DNA from: an uncultured Neglectibacter sp. | GTDB taxonomy: Bacteria > Bacillota > Clostridia > Oscillospirales > Acutalibacteraceae | DNA: 42,509 nucleotides | NCBI GenBank assembly: GCA_947647615.1 | Contig: CANSKS010000023.1 | Span: 1-42,509 of the forward strand | Direction of reading: 5' to 3' | In this document: positions 34,140-42,361 of the stretch, one piece after another | Numbering within the stretch: the first letter of the stretch is position 1 | Layout: the number at the start of each line of letters is the position of its first letter | Notes under the pieces: model-generated | What the model saw: only the letters and a program-made list of their open reading frames with translations | The model's database searches: none | Told to the model about the DNA's origin: nothing | Made by a program: the position numbers and the translations under genes

Positions 34140-35006
34140 TCATGCCCATATGGCCATGGCCAAAGTTCCAACGACCATTATTATCAGTCCGCAAAGAGAT
34201 TTGCGGCTCAATTTTTCTTTCAAGACTACATAGGAGAAAATCACAGTCACAAGAATACTCAGCTTGTCAATAGGGACAACCACACTGACAACTCCGTTTA
34301 GAATGGCATAATAGTAACACAGCCAGGAAGCGCCGGTGCTGAGGCCGGACAGGGCGATGAACAGCAGCTCCTTCCTGTCAATGGTTTTCACCAGCCCTTG
34401 CTTGCCCTTCAAAAATACGATTAGCCATGCCATTACCAGCACCGCGCCGGTGCGGATCGCAGTTCCGAGATTCGATTCCACTCCCTCGATGCCAACCTTT
34501 GCCAAAATGGAAGTCAAGGCCGCGAATATGGCGGAAAGAACCGCATAGAACATCCAGCTTTTGCGGGTTTTCCCACCCTCTGAAGCTTTGCGTTCAATCA
34601 TCAGAAAAATGCCAATGGCCAAAAGCATGGTACCAATTAATTTGACCGCTAAGTGCTGTGTCTCCCCAAACAGCAGAATTGCCAGCAATACCGATAAAAC
34701 CGTGCTGGATTTATCGATGGGGACCACCTTGTTTACATCCCCTAAGGAGAGCGCCTTAAAGTAACAAATCCAAGATGCGCCGGTGGCCAAGCCGGACAGG
34801 ACCAAGAAGACAAGAGACTTTGCGCCGATATCCACGATAGTTCCCACCGAACCGAGGAGGAATACCATGATCCAGGCAAATAACAGTACAACCACGGTAC
34901 GCAGTGCCGTTGCGACGTCGGAATCTGTCTTTTTAATACCGCATTTTGCGAGAATCGCGGTTAATCCCCCGAGTATTGCGGAACAAATCGCCATAATCAG
35001 CCACAT
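34140..35006 (-). CDS. EamA/DMT-family transporter inside the pho operon
   Basis: 288 residues with about ten hydrophobic helices in two homologous halves. The repeat is obvious: ILAKCGIKKTDSDVATALRT and ILAKVGIEGVESNLGTAIRT, then LSGLATGASWICYFKAL and LSGLSTGASWLCYYYAI. It belongs to the EamA (drug/metabolite) superfamily; substrate unknown. The ATG at 35006 (MWLIMAI) follows the phoU stop by 4 bp and has AGAGGAA upstream; an earlier start at 35057 would overlap phoU by 47 nt. It is not a usual member of the pst-pho operon, so co-regulation with phosphate starvation is the main clue: perhaps export or uptake of a phosphorus-related or counter-ion metabolite (inference). Confidence 0.87.
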   Translation of the reverse strand: MWLIMAICSAILGGLTAILAKCGIKKTDSDVATALRTVVVLLFAWIMVFLLGSVGTIVDIGAKSLVFLVLSGLATGASWICYFKALSLGDVNKVVPIDKSSTVLSVLLAILLFGETQHLAVKLIGTMLLAIGIFLMIERKASEGGKTRKSWMFYAVLSAIFAALTSILAKVGIEGVESNLGTAIRTGAVLVMAWLIVFLKGKQGLVKTIDRKELLFIALSGLSTGASWLCYYYAILNGVVSVVVPIDKLSILVTVIFSYVVLKEKLSRKSLCGLIIMVVGTLAMAIWA

Positions 35007-35010
35007 AGTC

Positions 35011-35655
35011 TCATATTCCTCTTTCCCCGGTAATGGAAAATACCACCCATTTTGCAATATTCACCGCATGGTCCCCGATGCGCTCAAAATACTTTGTGAT
35101 CATCAAAAGGTCCATGGTCTGCTCCCCGTCCGTTTCCGGCAGGCTGAATTGTTCCATCAGCAGTTTCCGGATCCGGTCAAAACAGGCGTCTACCACATCG
35201 TCGGCAGCAATGACCGCCTCTGCCATGGAGACATCCTTTTTTACAAACGCGTCAATGCTTTCGGCCACCATGTGAATGACAGCCACAGCCATGTCATGTA
35301 CCTCCTGTATGTCGCCGTGTATTTCCATATCCGCCGTCTCCAGGATTTCGGCAATGTCCGCAGATTGATGCCCAATGCGTTCCATATCGGTCACCATTTT
35401 CAGCGCGGAGGATATGGTCCGTAAATCCTTTGCCACCGGTTGCTGCTGCAAAAGCAGCTTCAAGCACAAAGATTCTATTTCCCGCTCCTTCTCATCCATA
35501 CGGTCCGCAAGGGAAAAGATAGAACTTGTCAGCGAGAGATCTCTTCCGGTTACGGCCTTTGCCGACATTGCGATGGCGTTTTCACACTGCGCCCCCATCA
35601 GAATCATTTCTTTGTTCAGCAATTCCAACTGAGCGTCAAATTTTGACCGCATCAT
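35011..35655 (-). CDS. phoU: phosphate signalling/transport regulator PhoU
   Basis: 214 residues of two three-helix bundles. The metal-binding repeats are visible as [14 protein letters not shown] and [15 protein letters not shown]. PhoU links the PstSCAB transporter to the kinase PhoR and restrains phosphate uptake. The ATGATG start overlaps the pstB stop; GGGAGG lies 5 nt before the first ATG. Standard place after pstB. Confidence 0.95.
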   Translation of the reverse strand: MMRSKFDAQLELLNKEMILMGAQCENAIAMSAKAVTGRDLSLTSSIFSLADRMDEKEREIESLCLKLLLQQQPVAKDLRTISSALKMVTDMERIGHQSADIAEILETADMEIHGDIQEVHDMAVAVIHMVAESIDAFVKKDVSMAEAVIAADDVVDACFDRIRKLLMEQFSLPETDGEQTMDLLMITKYFERIGDHAVNIAKWVVFSITGERGI

Positions 35656-36401
35656 CCAAACCTCCCTGTAATATAATCCTCTGTGCGCTTGTCCCGGGGC
35701 ATAGAAAACAGCTTTTCTGTTTCTCCCACTTCTACAAGTTCCCCCAAGAGGAAAAATGCCGTTTTGTCAGAGATTCGGACTGCCTGCTGCATGTTGTGCG
35801 TTACGACAACAATAGTATAACTTTTTTTCAGTTCCAAAGCAAGCTCTTCAATCTTTCCTGTAGAGATGGGGTCAAGGGCGCTGGTGGGTTCGTCCATGAG
35901 AAGCACCTCCGGCGCTACGGCAAGAGCGCGGGCGATACAAAGCCGTTGCTGCTGTCCTCCCGAGAGGCCTAAGGCAGACTTTTTGAGCCGGTCTTTCACT
36001 TCTTCCCAAATAGCCGCATCCCGCAAAGAGCGCTCCACAATTTCATCCAGCATCGCCTTGGAACGGGTGCCATGAGTTCTGGGTCCAAAAGCGATGTTGT
36101 CATAGATGCTCATAGGGAAAGGGTTCGGCTTTTGAAAAACCATGCCCACCCGTTTGCGGAGAAGGCTGGTATCTTTGCTTCCATAAATATCTTCTCCGTC
36201 TAACAGAATTTTTCCCTTGACAGAGCAACCTTCCACTAAATCATTCATACGGTTCAAGGTTTTCAAAAGGGTGGACTTGCCACAGCCGGACGGGCCAATA
36301 AACGCAGTGATTTCCTTTGCCTGAACCTGCAGGTCAATGCCTTTTAAGGCCTGAAATTTTCCGTAAAACAAATCTAAATTTTCCACCGAAATCTTATTCA
36401 T
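35652..36401 (-). CDS. pstB: phosphate ABC transporter ATP-binding protein PstB
   Basis: 249 residues. Walker [10 protein letters not shown], signature [16 protein letters not shown], Walker [13 protein letters not shown], and the switch histidine in [10 protein letters not shown]. The [10 protein letters not shown] segment is typical of PstB. The true start is ATG 36401 ([11 protein letters not shown]), overlapping the pstA stop as ATGA. The frame happens to stay open another 262 codons upstream through pstA, but that part is out of frame with pstA and not protein-like. Confidence 0.97.
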   Translation of the reverse strand: MNKISVENLDLFYGKFQALKGIDLQVQAKEITAFIGPSGCGKSTLLKTLNRMNDLVEGCSVKGKILLDGEDIYGSKDTSLLRKRVGMVFQKPNPFPMSIYDNIAFGPRTHGTRSKAMLDEIVERSLRDAAIWEEVKDRLKKSALGLSGGQQQRLCIARALAVAPEVLLMDEPTSALDPISTGKIEELALELKKSYTIVVVTHNMQQAVRISDKTAFFLLGELVEVGETEKLFSMPRDKRTEDYITGRFG

Positions 36402-37261
36402 CCTGTTTTTTCGCCTCCCAATTTCTTTGCGGCAAGGCTGGACAGCCCATTGAGAATGATCACCAAAACCAGCAGTACAACCGCGGTGGCATGGGTCTGC
36501 TCCAGGTATATCCCATTGCTGGAAAGGGCATACATGTGGACGGACAACGTCCGCCCGGAGGAAAATAGACTCGTGGCCGTTTCCGCTACGGTTCCCGCCG
36601 TAAAAATCAGCGCCGCCGATTCTCCCACGATGCGCCCAATGCCAAGGATTACCCCGGAGAGAATTCCGGGAATCGCGCTTGGCAGCACAACGCGGAACAC
36701 AGTGCGCAGCTTTCCGGCCCCCAAGCCAAAGCTGCCCTCCCGGTAGCTGTCGGGTACGCTCCGCAGCGCTTCCTCGGTAGTGCGCAGGATAAGCGGCAAA
36801 ATCATAATGCTCAAGGTCAGGGCGCCGGAGAGCAGAGACAGCCCCAGCCCCAGAAACTTCACAAAAAACAGTGACCCAAACAACCCGTAAACAATAGAAG
36901 GGACACCGGAAAGCGTCTCGGCGGTCATGGCAACAAGTCCTACCAGCTTGTTGCCCCGCTTTGCATATTCTGTGAGATATATCGCCGCGCCAATCCCTGC
37001 GGGAACAGCAAACAGCAGGGAGAGCACAGTCATAAACAGCGTGTTGATAAGCGCGGGGAGCAGGGATACATTTTCCGTTGTATAAGAGAGGCTGAACAGC
37101 TCCGGACGCAAGTACGGTATGCCTTGGATTAATATGTAACCAATAATAAACAGCAGCGCCAGCATGGTGGCACATGCTGCAAACCATACGGCCAAACGCA
37201 GGAATACAGATTTTAAATCGCGCCGGTAATCCCGAAGCTGCCGCGGTATGGCTTCGCCCAT
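36398..37261 (-). CDS. pstA: phosphate ABC transporter permease PstA
   Basis: 287 residues, six membrane helices. The EAA-like cytoplasmic loop with the ABC contact is visible around [23 protein letters not shown], and [14 protein letters not shown] is a PstA/PstC hallmark. Forms the membrane channel with PstC. Starts directly at the pstC stop (37262) and overlaps pstB by 4 nt. Confidence 0.96.
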   Translation of the reverse strand: MGEAIPRQLRDYRRDLKSVFLRLAVWFAACATMLALLFIIGYILIQGIPYLRPELFSLSYTTENVSLLPALINTLFMTVLSLLFAVPAGIGAAIYLTEYAKRGNKLVGLVAMTAETLSGVPSIVYGLFGSLFFVKFLGLGLSLLSGALTLSIMILPLILRTTEEALRSVPDSYREGSFGLGAGKLRTVFRVVLPSAIPGILSGVILGIGRIVGESAALIFTAGTVAETATSLFSSGRTLSVHMYALSSNGIYLEQTHATAVVLLVLVIILNGLSSLAAKKLGGEKTG

Positions 37262-38110
37262 TCAGTGTTCCCTCCTTTTGAACAGTGACAGAGAAATATT
37301 AATAATCAAAATAAGCACAAACAGCACCACTGCGGTGCCGATCAGCGCCTCACGGTGCAGGTCGGCAGAATAGCCCATTTCCAACACGATGTTTGTTGTG
37401 AGTGTCCGAACACCTTCAAGAATGCTGTCCGGTATCACAGGCTGATTGCCTGCCACCATTTTCACCGCCATGGTTTCTCCCACAGCTCTTCCCAGTCCAA
37501 GGACAACGCCGGCGAAAATGCCCGGTTTTGCTGCGGGCAAAACTGCGTGAAACACACTTCGTTCGTGAGAGGCTCCCAACGCCAGCGCCCCTTCATAGTA
37601 GCTTTGGGGGACAGCGCGGATAGAGGCTTCCGATACACTGACGATGGTTGGTAAAATCATCAATCCCAACAAAACGGAGGCGGCCAAAACGCTCTGGCCG
37701 CGTCCGCCAAAAGTATCTCGTATAAACGGGACCAGCACCACCAGGCCAAAAAAGCCATAGACCACGGAGGGGATTCCAGCCATTAAGTTAACAGCCGCTT
37801 TGATAGGGCCATACAGGCGCTTCGGACAAAACCACGCCATAAACGTCGCAGTCAAAATTCCTGTTGGCACACCTATGAGCAGCGCCCCTACCGTTACATA
37901 CAGGGAACCGATTATCATTGGCAGAATCCCGTACAATTCGTTGGACGGTTTCCATCTCGTGCCGAGGAGAAAATCGAAGAGACCGATTTTTCCAATAGCG
38001 GGGACGCCGCTGGCAAGCAGGAATATGCAGATCAAGATCACCGCTGCAATGGAAACACAGGCGGTCATGAAAAACAGAAGTCCCATCAGATTTTCTTTGA
38101 TATGCTTCAT
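37262..38110 (-). CDS. pstC: phosphate ABC transporter permease PstC
   Basis: 282 residues, six membrane helices. Typical motifs are [29 protein letters not shown] and [12 protein letters not shown]. The N-terminus lacks the longer leader of some PstC. AAGGAG lies 7 nt before the ATG. Follows pstS after 54 bp that contain a stable intercistronic hairpin. Confidence 0.96.
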   Translation of the reverse strand: MKHIKENLMGLLFFMTACVSIAAVILICIFLLASGVPAIGKIGLFDFLLGTRWKPSNELYGILPMIIGSLYVTVGALLIGVPTGILTATFMAWFCPKRLYGPIKAAVNLMAGIPSVVYGFFGLVVLVPFIRDTFGGRGQSVLAASVLLGLMILPTIVSVSEASIRAVPQSYYEGALALGASHERSVFHAVLPAAKPGIFAGVVLGLGRAVGETMAVKMVAGNQPVIPDSILEGVRTLTTNIVLEMGYSADLHREALIGTAVVLFVLILIINISLSLFKRREH

Positions 38111-38136
38111 AGTCGTTCTCCTTAACAGGAAGAATA

Positions 38137-38156
38137 GGCGGCGAAGCTCCGCCGCC
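38137..38156 (-). promoter_or_regulatory. intercistronic stem-loop between pstS and pstC
   Basis: GGCGGCG (38137-38143), 6-nt loop, CGCCGCC (38150-38156), without a T-tract. Such stems usually protect the upstream mRNA, letting the binding protein be made in excess over the permeases (inference). Confidence 0.6.
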
Positions 38157-38164
38157 CGGTTTCC

Positions 38165-39058
38165 TTATTTCAGTGCGTCGTCCCAGGTTGTGACATCTCC
38201 TGTGAAAATCGCCTGGACCTGCTGGCTTGTAAGGTTGGCCACAGGGTTGTCGTGATTGACGATGACCGCGATGCCGTCCATAGCGATAGCGGTGGAGGTA
38301 AGGCCTTTTTCCTTTTCGGAATCCTTCAGTTCGCGAGAGGCCATGCCGATGTCGCAGGTGCCGTCAATAGTATCCGACATTCCCGTGGAGGAATCGCTTT
38401 GCTGGATTTCAATGGTCACATCGGGGTTTTTCAGCACATAAGCCTCTTTGAGTTTTTCCATGAGCGGGGTGACCGAGCTGGAACCGGCCACCACAATTTT
38501 GCCGGAGGCAGCTCCATTCGTGTAGGGCGTCGCGCTGGACACGGAAATGTAGCCGTTTTCTTCCACGATTGCTTGCCCTTCCGCACTCATAATAAAGTCG
38601 AGAAAATCCTGTGCCGCCTCGCTCAACCCGTCCTTTGTAGCAATGTGAAAGGGCCGTGCGATTTTGTAGGTGCCGTTTTTGATGTTCTCCACCGTGGCGT
38701 CCACACCATCGATTTGGACGGCTTTTACCGTGCTGTTCATGGTACCCAGCGAGGTATATCCAATGGCGTATTTATCCCCCGCGACCGTCGTCATCATCAC
38801 AGAGGTAGAGTCGGTGACCGCCGCTGTGTCAGTGGTAGCATCTATTTTTTCACCGGCTTCATCTTTCTGTTCAATGCCAAACAGCTCCACAAAAGCCCCT
38901 CGTGTGCCCGAACCCTCCTCGCGGGTGATAACGCCAATCTCGCCGGATTTCTCAAAGCCCGCTTCTCCGCCCTGGCTTTTGTTCCCGCAGCCGGTCAATA
39001 CCGGGAGGGCCAGCAGTCCAATAAAGCTGAGGGCCATAAACTTCCTAAAAATTTTCAT
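38165..39058 (-). CDS. pstS: phosphate-binding lipoprotein PstS, circularly permuted
   Basis: 297 residues. Lipoprotein signal peptide with lipobox LTGC near residue 24. The mature part contains the usual PstS segments in swapped order. The half that is normally second (VITREEGSGTRGAF, AIGYTSLGTM, FIMSAEGQAIVEENGY) comes first. The half that is normally first (IVVAGSSSVTPLMEKLKEAY, IEIQQSDSSTGM, DIGMASRELKDSE, MDGIAVIVNHDNPV, IFTGDVTTW) comes second, after a linker near 175-190. Both halves look complete, so the phosphate site (SSS/VTP and GSGTRG) should still form. I believe related permuted proteins exist in other clostridia. First gene of the operon; GAGG and AAAGGAG precede the ATG. Confidence 0.92.
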   Translation of the reverse strand: MKIFRKFMALSFIGLLALPVLTGCGNKSQGGEAGFEKSGEIGVITREEGSGTRGAFVELFGIEQKDEAGEKIDATTDTAAVTDSTSVMMTTVAGDKYAIGYTSLGTMNSTVKAVQIDGVDATVENIKNGTYKIARPFHIATKDGLSEAAQDFLDFIMSAEGQAIVEENGYISVSSATPYTNGAASGKIVVAGSSSVTPLMEKLKEAYVLKNPDVTIEIQQSDSSTGMSDTIDGTCDIGMASRELKDSEKEKGLTSTAIAMDGIAVIVNHDNPVANLTSQQVQAIFTGDVTTWDDALK

Positions 39059-39109
39059 CTTACCTCGCTCCTTTGCTCTTTCTGTTTTTATTTTAAATTG
39101 CGCTCAAAT

Positions 39110-39162
39110 AATATCTCTCCAATATCAAATCCAATATCGCGCCTTTGTAAAGTTTGGGTAAA
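39110..39162 (-). promoter_or_regulatory. Pho-box-like direct repeats upstream of pstS
   Basis: On the minus strand TTTACC (39162-39157) and TTTACA (39151-39146) are direct repeats 11 bp apart, matching the spacing of PhoP boxes of Bacillus. Downstream are three GATATT copies (39138-39133, 39126-39121, 39115-39110) at 12- and 11-bp steps, on the same helical face. No strong -35 is seen, as expected of an activator-dependent promoter. Confidence 0.55.
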
Positions 39163-39249
39163 ACCAAAGGGGGAAACGATAAACTGGGGCGATTGCAGCT
39201 TGCGTTGAGAGGGCAGCTTCGCAAACGTAGCATGGAAATTCCTGGACGA

Positions 39250-39291
39250 AATAAAAGAAGGCCCGTCCATCTAAAAAACGACGGACGGGCC
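39250..39291 (-). terminator. minus-strand terminator of the right-edge cluster
   Basis: GGCCCGTCC and GGACGGGCC (39291-39260) form a 9-bp stem, followed on the minus strand by TTCTTTTATTT. It ends transcription coming from the broken membrane gene at 39344-39708, and separates it from the pst promoter. Confidence 0.75.
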
Positions 39292-39343
39292 CTCCTAGGT
39301 TCATCCCCTGGCTGGGGCTCTTTTACGTATGGAGATTTGACGA

Positions 39344-39708
39344 TTACTCTGTGTGCGAAGATCCCTTTAGCGTTAATTCTGCATCGCTGTCATACCTGTT
39401 TTCCTTTTCCCACCTTGCGGTTATGGCAGGTTCTCCTTTTGTTTCAAAAAAGCGGGCTAAACCAGCGATAGGAAGTTCATACAAATCCGCTGGCGCAACG
39501 TCAAAGTATGTTAATTCCCCTTTCCCGTTAGGATCCCAGTCATAGTAGTCCCTGAGCTTAAACTGGATATCCGCTCACCGGCTGTAGCAAAATAGCCACG
39601 GAACGAAAGAGCAGCTGTATTCGGAAAGCAAGAAAGCCAAAGGCTGCTATTCCCAAAAAGACAATTAAAGTATTCCGCCAAAGAAAATTCGAATAGGGAA
39701 AAATTCAT
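39344..39708 (-). pseudogene. small membrane protein gene broken by two single-base shifts
   Basis: ATG 39708 has AGGAGG 5 nt upstream and overlaps the previous stop as ATGA, but its frame quickly loses protein character. Removing one base from the A-run at 39699-39703 gives MNFPYSNFLWRNTL and a clear membrane helix (LIVFLGIAAFGFLAF). Removing the base at 39575 then joins QPV to ADIQFKLRDYY and a soluble domain rich in acidic and aromatic residues, ending SSHTE at a TAA. The restored protein would have 120 residues. Family unknown. As written, neither part can be made whole. It could be decay, homopolymer-based phase variation or sequence error. Confidence 0.6.
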
Positions 39709-40544
39709 GGAGCCTCCTCTCTCGCCTTTTTCCAAAACCCCCATTCCCGCCAAAGGAAGAAAAGCACGGAGGCCGCCAAAAGGCCGTAGAAGACAAAGGA
39801 AATCCAACTGGCTCCGCAGCCCAGCTGAAGCCAATGAAAGGCAAGCCGAGGCCTTGGTCCATAGGTAATGGCCCTGGAATAGAGCATCAGGAAAAAGAAA
39901 AGGTTCCCCTCACACAGCAAAAAAGGCAAAAGGTCTTTTTGCCGCCTTTTCCAAAGGGAAAAGCAGGCCCCGTCGGTAAGCAGTACCAGAAAAAAAGTAA
40001 ACCACACTTTGGAGTAGCAGGATGTCAGCTGAAAAGCGAAAATCAAGAAGGCGGGCACCACCGCCGCAAGCAGGAAGGGCGGCAGCGGCTCCCCGGGAGA
40101 CCTGCACAGGAAAAAGCTGGCCGCGGCACACAGGGCGGCAAGGTAAAACAAGATGAATATGCTATTGGACCTGAACTCGTAGAACAGGAAAAACAGCGCC
40201 AAAGCTGCTTCCAAGGCAAAAAAGGGAAGCCCTTGCTTCTTCTTGGTCTTCCAAAGGTAAATACCAGCGAAGACCGCCAAAAAAAGAGCGTTTGCCCCTG
40301 ACCCGTCAAAAAGGAAAACCCCGAGGAGATCCCCTGGGTAAAGGCCAGAAAAAATTCTCGCACAACTAGAACAATAATTCTCTATATACATGCTATTTTC
40401 TCTCGGGCCCTCACGAATAACTTCCGCCATTCGGGCATAAGCCTCCGGGTTTAAATAGAGCCTTGCCAAAATCACGCCGGAAATTTGCAGCAGGAACAAG
40501 AGGCCCATGACAACCGCCAACGCTGTTTTTCTTTTTTTGCTCAT
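39705..40544 (-). CDS. polytopic membrane protein of unknown function
   Basis: 279 residues, about eight hydrophobic segments (near 9-29, 81-99, 107-121, 127-147, 153-172, 178-196, 202-222 and 240-265), with a short outside loop after helix 1 containing CSSC. No family that I recognise. The ATG at 40544 (MSKKRKT) has AAAGGAG about 11 nt upstream; the frame is open 41 codons further upstream without support. It is rich in Phe, Leu and Ala. Its stop overlaps the ATG of a broken small membrane gene, so the two were probably a coupled pair. Confidence 0.7.
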   Translation of the reverse strand: MSKKRKTALAVVMGLLFLLQISGVILARLYLNPEAYARMAEVIREGPRENSMYIENYCSSCARIFSGLYPGDLLGVFLFDGSGANALFLAVFAGIYLWKTKKKQGLPFFALEAALALFFLFYEFRSNSIFILFYLAALCAAASFFLCRSPGEPLPPFLLAAVVPAFLIFAFQLTSCYSKVWFTFFLVLLTDGACFSLWKRRQKDLLPFLLCEGNLFFFLMLYSRAITYGPRPRLAFHWLQLGCGASWISFVFYGLLAASVLFFLWREWGFWKKAREEAP

Positions 40545-40571
40545 TGCAACCAGATCTCCTTTCCAATTTCC

Positions 40572-40609
40572 AAAAAGGCCGCCGCGAAGCATACCCTTTC
40601 GTGACGGCC
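40572..40609 (-). terminator. intrinsic terminator between the Ig-like and membrane protein genes
   Basis: On the minus strand GGCCGTCACGAA and TTCGCGGCGGCC form a 12-bp stem (one mismatch, one G-U), followed by TTTTT (40576-40572). It lies just before the membrane protein gene and may act as a terminator or attenuator. Confidence 0.65.
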
Positions 40610-40760
40610 CTATGGTAACAGGAAATTGCATCATATTTGCAACGGAGCGTTTACAAAAATACACCAAGCGGGCAGGAAAACCACATGATATTGTCTTTAT
40701 AGTGAGCTATTTATTCAGTTGAACCTAGTAAAGGAAAGGTTCCGCTTCCCCAAAATAACA

Positions 40761-41273
40761 CTATGCCGCTTCCCAACTGGCTGCCTCAGATTCGTCAAAG
40801 GCAACATGAAAAGAGCAATACCCCAGGTTACTCACGCGGATGCGGTAAAGGCCTTCCTCGGCGAAGGTTTCTTTGGGCACCCAATAGCCTACCGAGTCTT
40901 TTTTCCCAGCCTCTAACGGAATATCCATAAAGGGGTAACCCGGCGGCTCATAAACCATATACCAGTTATCTTTGTAGAAAAATTCCACAGCATAATCTTT
41001 CCCATAGCCTGTGTCTCTGCCACTGCTATTTTCTATAGCAACTGCAACACCCTGTCCGTGCTCGTCGTTTGGGTCAAGAGGAATGCTCACTTCCAACAGG
41101 GTAAGTTTCACCAGCTCATTCTCTTTGATTTCTGTTACTTCCTTCCACATAGGAAACTGGTTTTCTATGGCGAAAAAACGCTGGAAAAAGACAAATGCTG
41201 CACCTGCCAGAACCAGCCCTACAAGCGTAACGACGACACAGACAATCCATTTCTTTTTTCCACTTTCTTGCAA
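40761..41273 (-). CDS. membrane-anchored Ig-like domain protein (paralog 1)
   Basis: 170 residues. A short basic N-terminus is followed by one membrane helix (about 9-31, WIVCVVVTLVGLVLAGAAF), a linker with QFPMW, and a beta-sandwich of the bacterial Ig-like Big_14 type: VAVAIENSS, YGKDYAVEFFYKDNWYMVY, PLEAGKKDSVGYWVP, GLYRIRVSNLGYC. The domain lies outside the membrane. The start is TTG 41273 with GGGAGGAG 7 nt upstream. It is clearly paralogous to the gene at 41537-42037 (shared RFPMWEE/QFPMWKE, WYMVY/WYMIY and GLYRI motifs). Function unknown; an adhesion or envelope role is inferred. Confidence 0.82.
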   Translation of the reverse strand: MQESGKKKWIVCVVVTLVGLVLAGAAFVFFQRFFAIENQFPMWKEVTEIKENELVKLTLLEVSIPLDPNDEHGQGVAVAIENSSGRDTGYGKDYAVEFFYKDNWYMVYEPPGYPFMDIPLEAGKKDSVGYWVPKETFAEEGLYRIRVSNLGYCSFHVAFDESEAASWEAA

Positions 41274-41327
41274 AAAATCTCCTCCCTATCAAAAATTACA
41301 ATGTAACAAATGGATTTGGCGGTCAGA

Positions 41328-41482
41328 TCAACCGCCAGATCCACTTATATGCGGATCATATTTGTAATAAGTCTGTATGTCATCGGGAATTTCAGTAGCA
41401 CCTGCGGGAACAGCGGCGGAGCAGAAAAGCAACAAACTAAGCAGCGAGGCCGCTGCCCTCAGCAAAACCTTGCTTTTTTTAT
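41328..41482 (-). pseudogene. small secreted protein gene with damaged start codon
   Basis: The frame encodes a convincing Sec signal peptide (SKVLLRAAASLLSLLLFCSA, cleavage after PAGA) and a 22-residue mature part, TEIPDDIQTYYKY plus DPHISGSGG. No proper start exists: at the expected place the minus strand reads AT followed by seven A, where ATG then seven A would give MKKSKVLL. AAAGGAAG lies about 10 nt upstream, at the right distance. So a single G seems missing at 41481/41480. A TTG at 41465 is the only other option and would shorten the signal. 51 residues if repaired. It lies between the two Ig-like paralogs. Confidence 0.5.
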
Positions 41483-41536
41483 TTTAGAGACTTCCTTTCT
41501 TGAAGAACTATTTTTCCAAAAAATTTGCTTTTGAAA

Positions 41537-42037
41537 CTATCCTTCCAGGTCCATCGAGATGTCCAATTCACAATATCCCAGCCCATCGATAAAAATGCGG
41601 TACAGCCCCTGTTTGGTAAGAAGCCCCGTGGGCACCGAAAAGCTCAACTCTGCCGAACCGGGACCAAGGGTTTGCGCCGCCAGCATAACTTCTTCCGGCT
41701 GGTAAATCATATACCAAGCCCCTTCATAGAGATAATCAATATGATATCTCATACTGTAGCCAACCTGGTTTGTACCGGTGTTTTCTACAGTAAGAAGAAC
41801 TTGGTCTACCGTCTGGTTTCCACTAGGAACATCGAAATCAATACCAACGAATTCCATTTCAATGTTCTCAAAACCTGGTTCTCTTGGCTCTTCCGGGGCT
41901 TCTTCCCACATAGGGAACCTGTGTTCTATTCCCGAGTGATTATAAATTAGGAAAAAGAGAAGTGTTGCGACCGATATTAGCGCTATGCCTATTACGCCCC
42001 ACCATATCGCAGCAGGTATTTGCTTTTTTTCTTTCAT
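41537..42037 (-). CDS. membrane-anchored Ig-like domain protein (paralog 2)
   Basis: 166 residues, same plan as paralog 1: basic start, membrane helix (about 12-33, WWGVIGIALISVATLLFFLIY), a linker with RFPMWEEAPEEP, and an Ig-like domain with VLLTVENTGTNQVGYSMRY, YEGAWYMIYQPEE, LGPGSAELSFSVP and GLYRIFIDGLGYCEL. The ATG has GGAAGGG upstream. First gene of the minus-strand cluster; its leader of about 320 nt contains a strong three-way-junction fold. Function unknown. Confidence 0.82.
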   Translation of the reverse strand: MKEKKQIPAAIWWGVIGIALISVATLLFFLIYNHSGIEHRFPMWEEAPEEPREPGFENIEMEFVGIDFDVPSGNQTVDQVLLTVENTGTNQVGYSMRYHIDYLYEGAWYMIYQPEEVMLAAQTLGPGSAELSFSVPTGLLTKQGLYRIFIDGLGYCELDISMDLEG

Positions 42038-42196
42038 CTTAAAGAACCCTTCCTTTCCATTTTTGCCAACTCTTCTCTTTCTACAAGAGGTTGCAACTTA
42101 AACGAGCAGCCCTGTTCAAGAAATTTGAAGACAAAAATAGAGATTCCTACTTTACAAGTAACGCTATCCCCAACCACCCAACTTTTCAAAAAAAGC

Positions 42197-42226
42197 TTGC
42201 AAAAAGAAAGGGCGGCCGGGTATAAT
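42197..42226 (+). promoter_or_regulatory. promoter of the candidate small RNA
   Basis: TTGCAA (42197-42202), 18 bp, TATAAT (42221-42226). The predicted start near 42233 coincides with the 5' side of the structured element. Confidence 0.5.
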
Positions 42227-42232
42227 AACTCT

Positions 42233-42306
42233 ATTCCATATAAACCAGATTGCCGAACTTTGTTCGGCAGGCTCCCCAGCCTTCCGGTTTTATATGGATA
42301 TTTTTT
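42233..42306 (+). ncRNA. candidate structured small RNA, antisense to the Ig-operon leader
   Basis: Closing stem: TCCATATAAACC (42235-42246) with GGTTTTATATGGA (42286-42298), 12 bp with one bulged base. Inside it are two hairpins, TGCCGAAC-TTT-GTTCGGCA (42251-42269) and GGCT-CCCC-AGCC (42270-42281), making a three-way junction. Six T (42301-42306) follow almost directly, as in an intrinsic terminator. The fold, its promoter and its terminator together describe a transcript of about 75 nt. The opposite strand is the leader of the Ig-like operon, so it may be a cis-antisense RNA, or the fold may act within that leader. No known RNA family is recognised. Confidence 0.5.
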
Positions 42307-42361
42307 GTCCGAAACAGGCTTATTTTTCACATAGGCAGTACCGGTTACCAGCCCCATTATT

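Noticed and set aside
35652..37187. 511-codon frame in which PstB is extended through pstA
   Set aside because: PstB has its own ATG at 36401 with the usual ATGA overlap. The upstream part is an out-of-frame reading of pstA.
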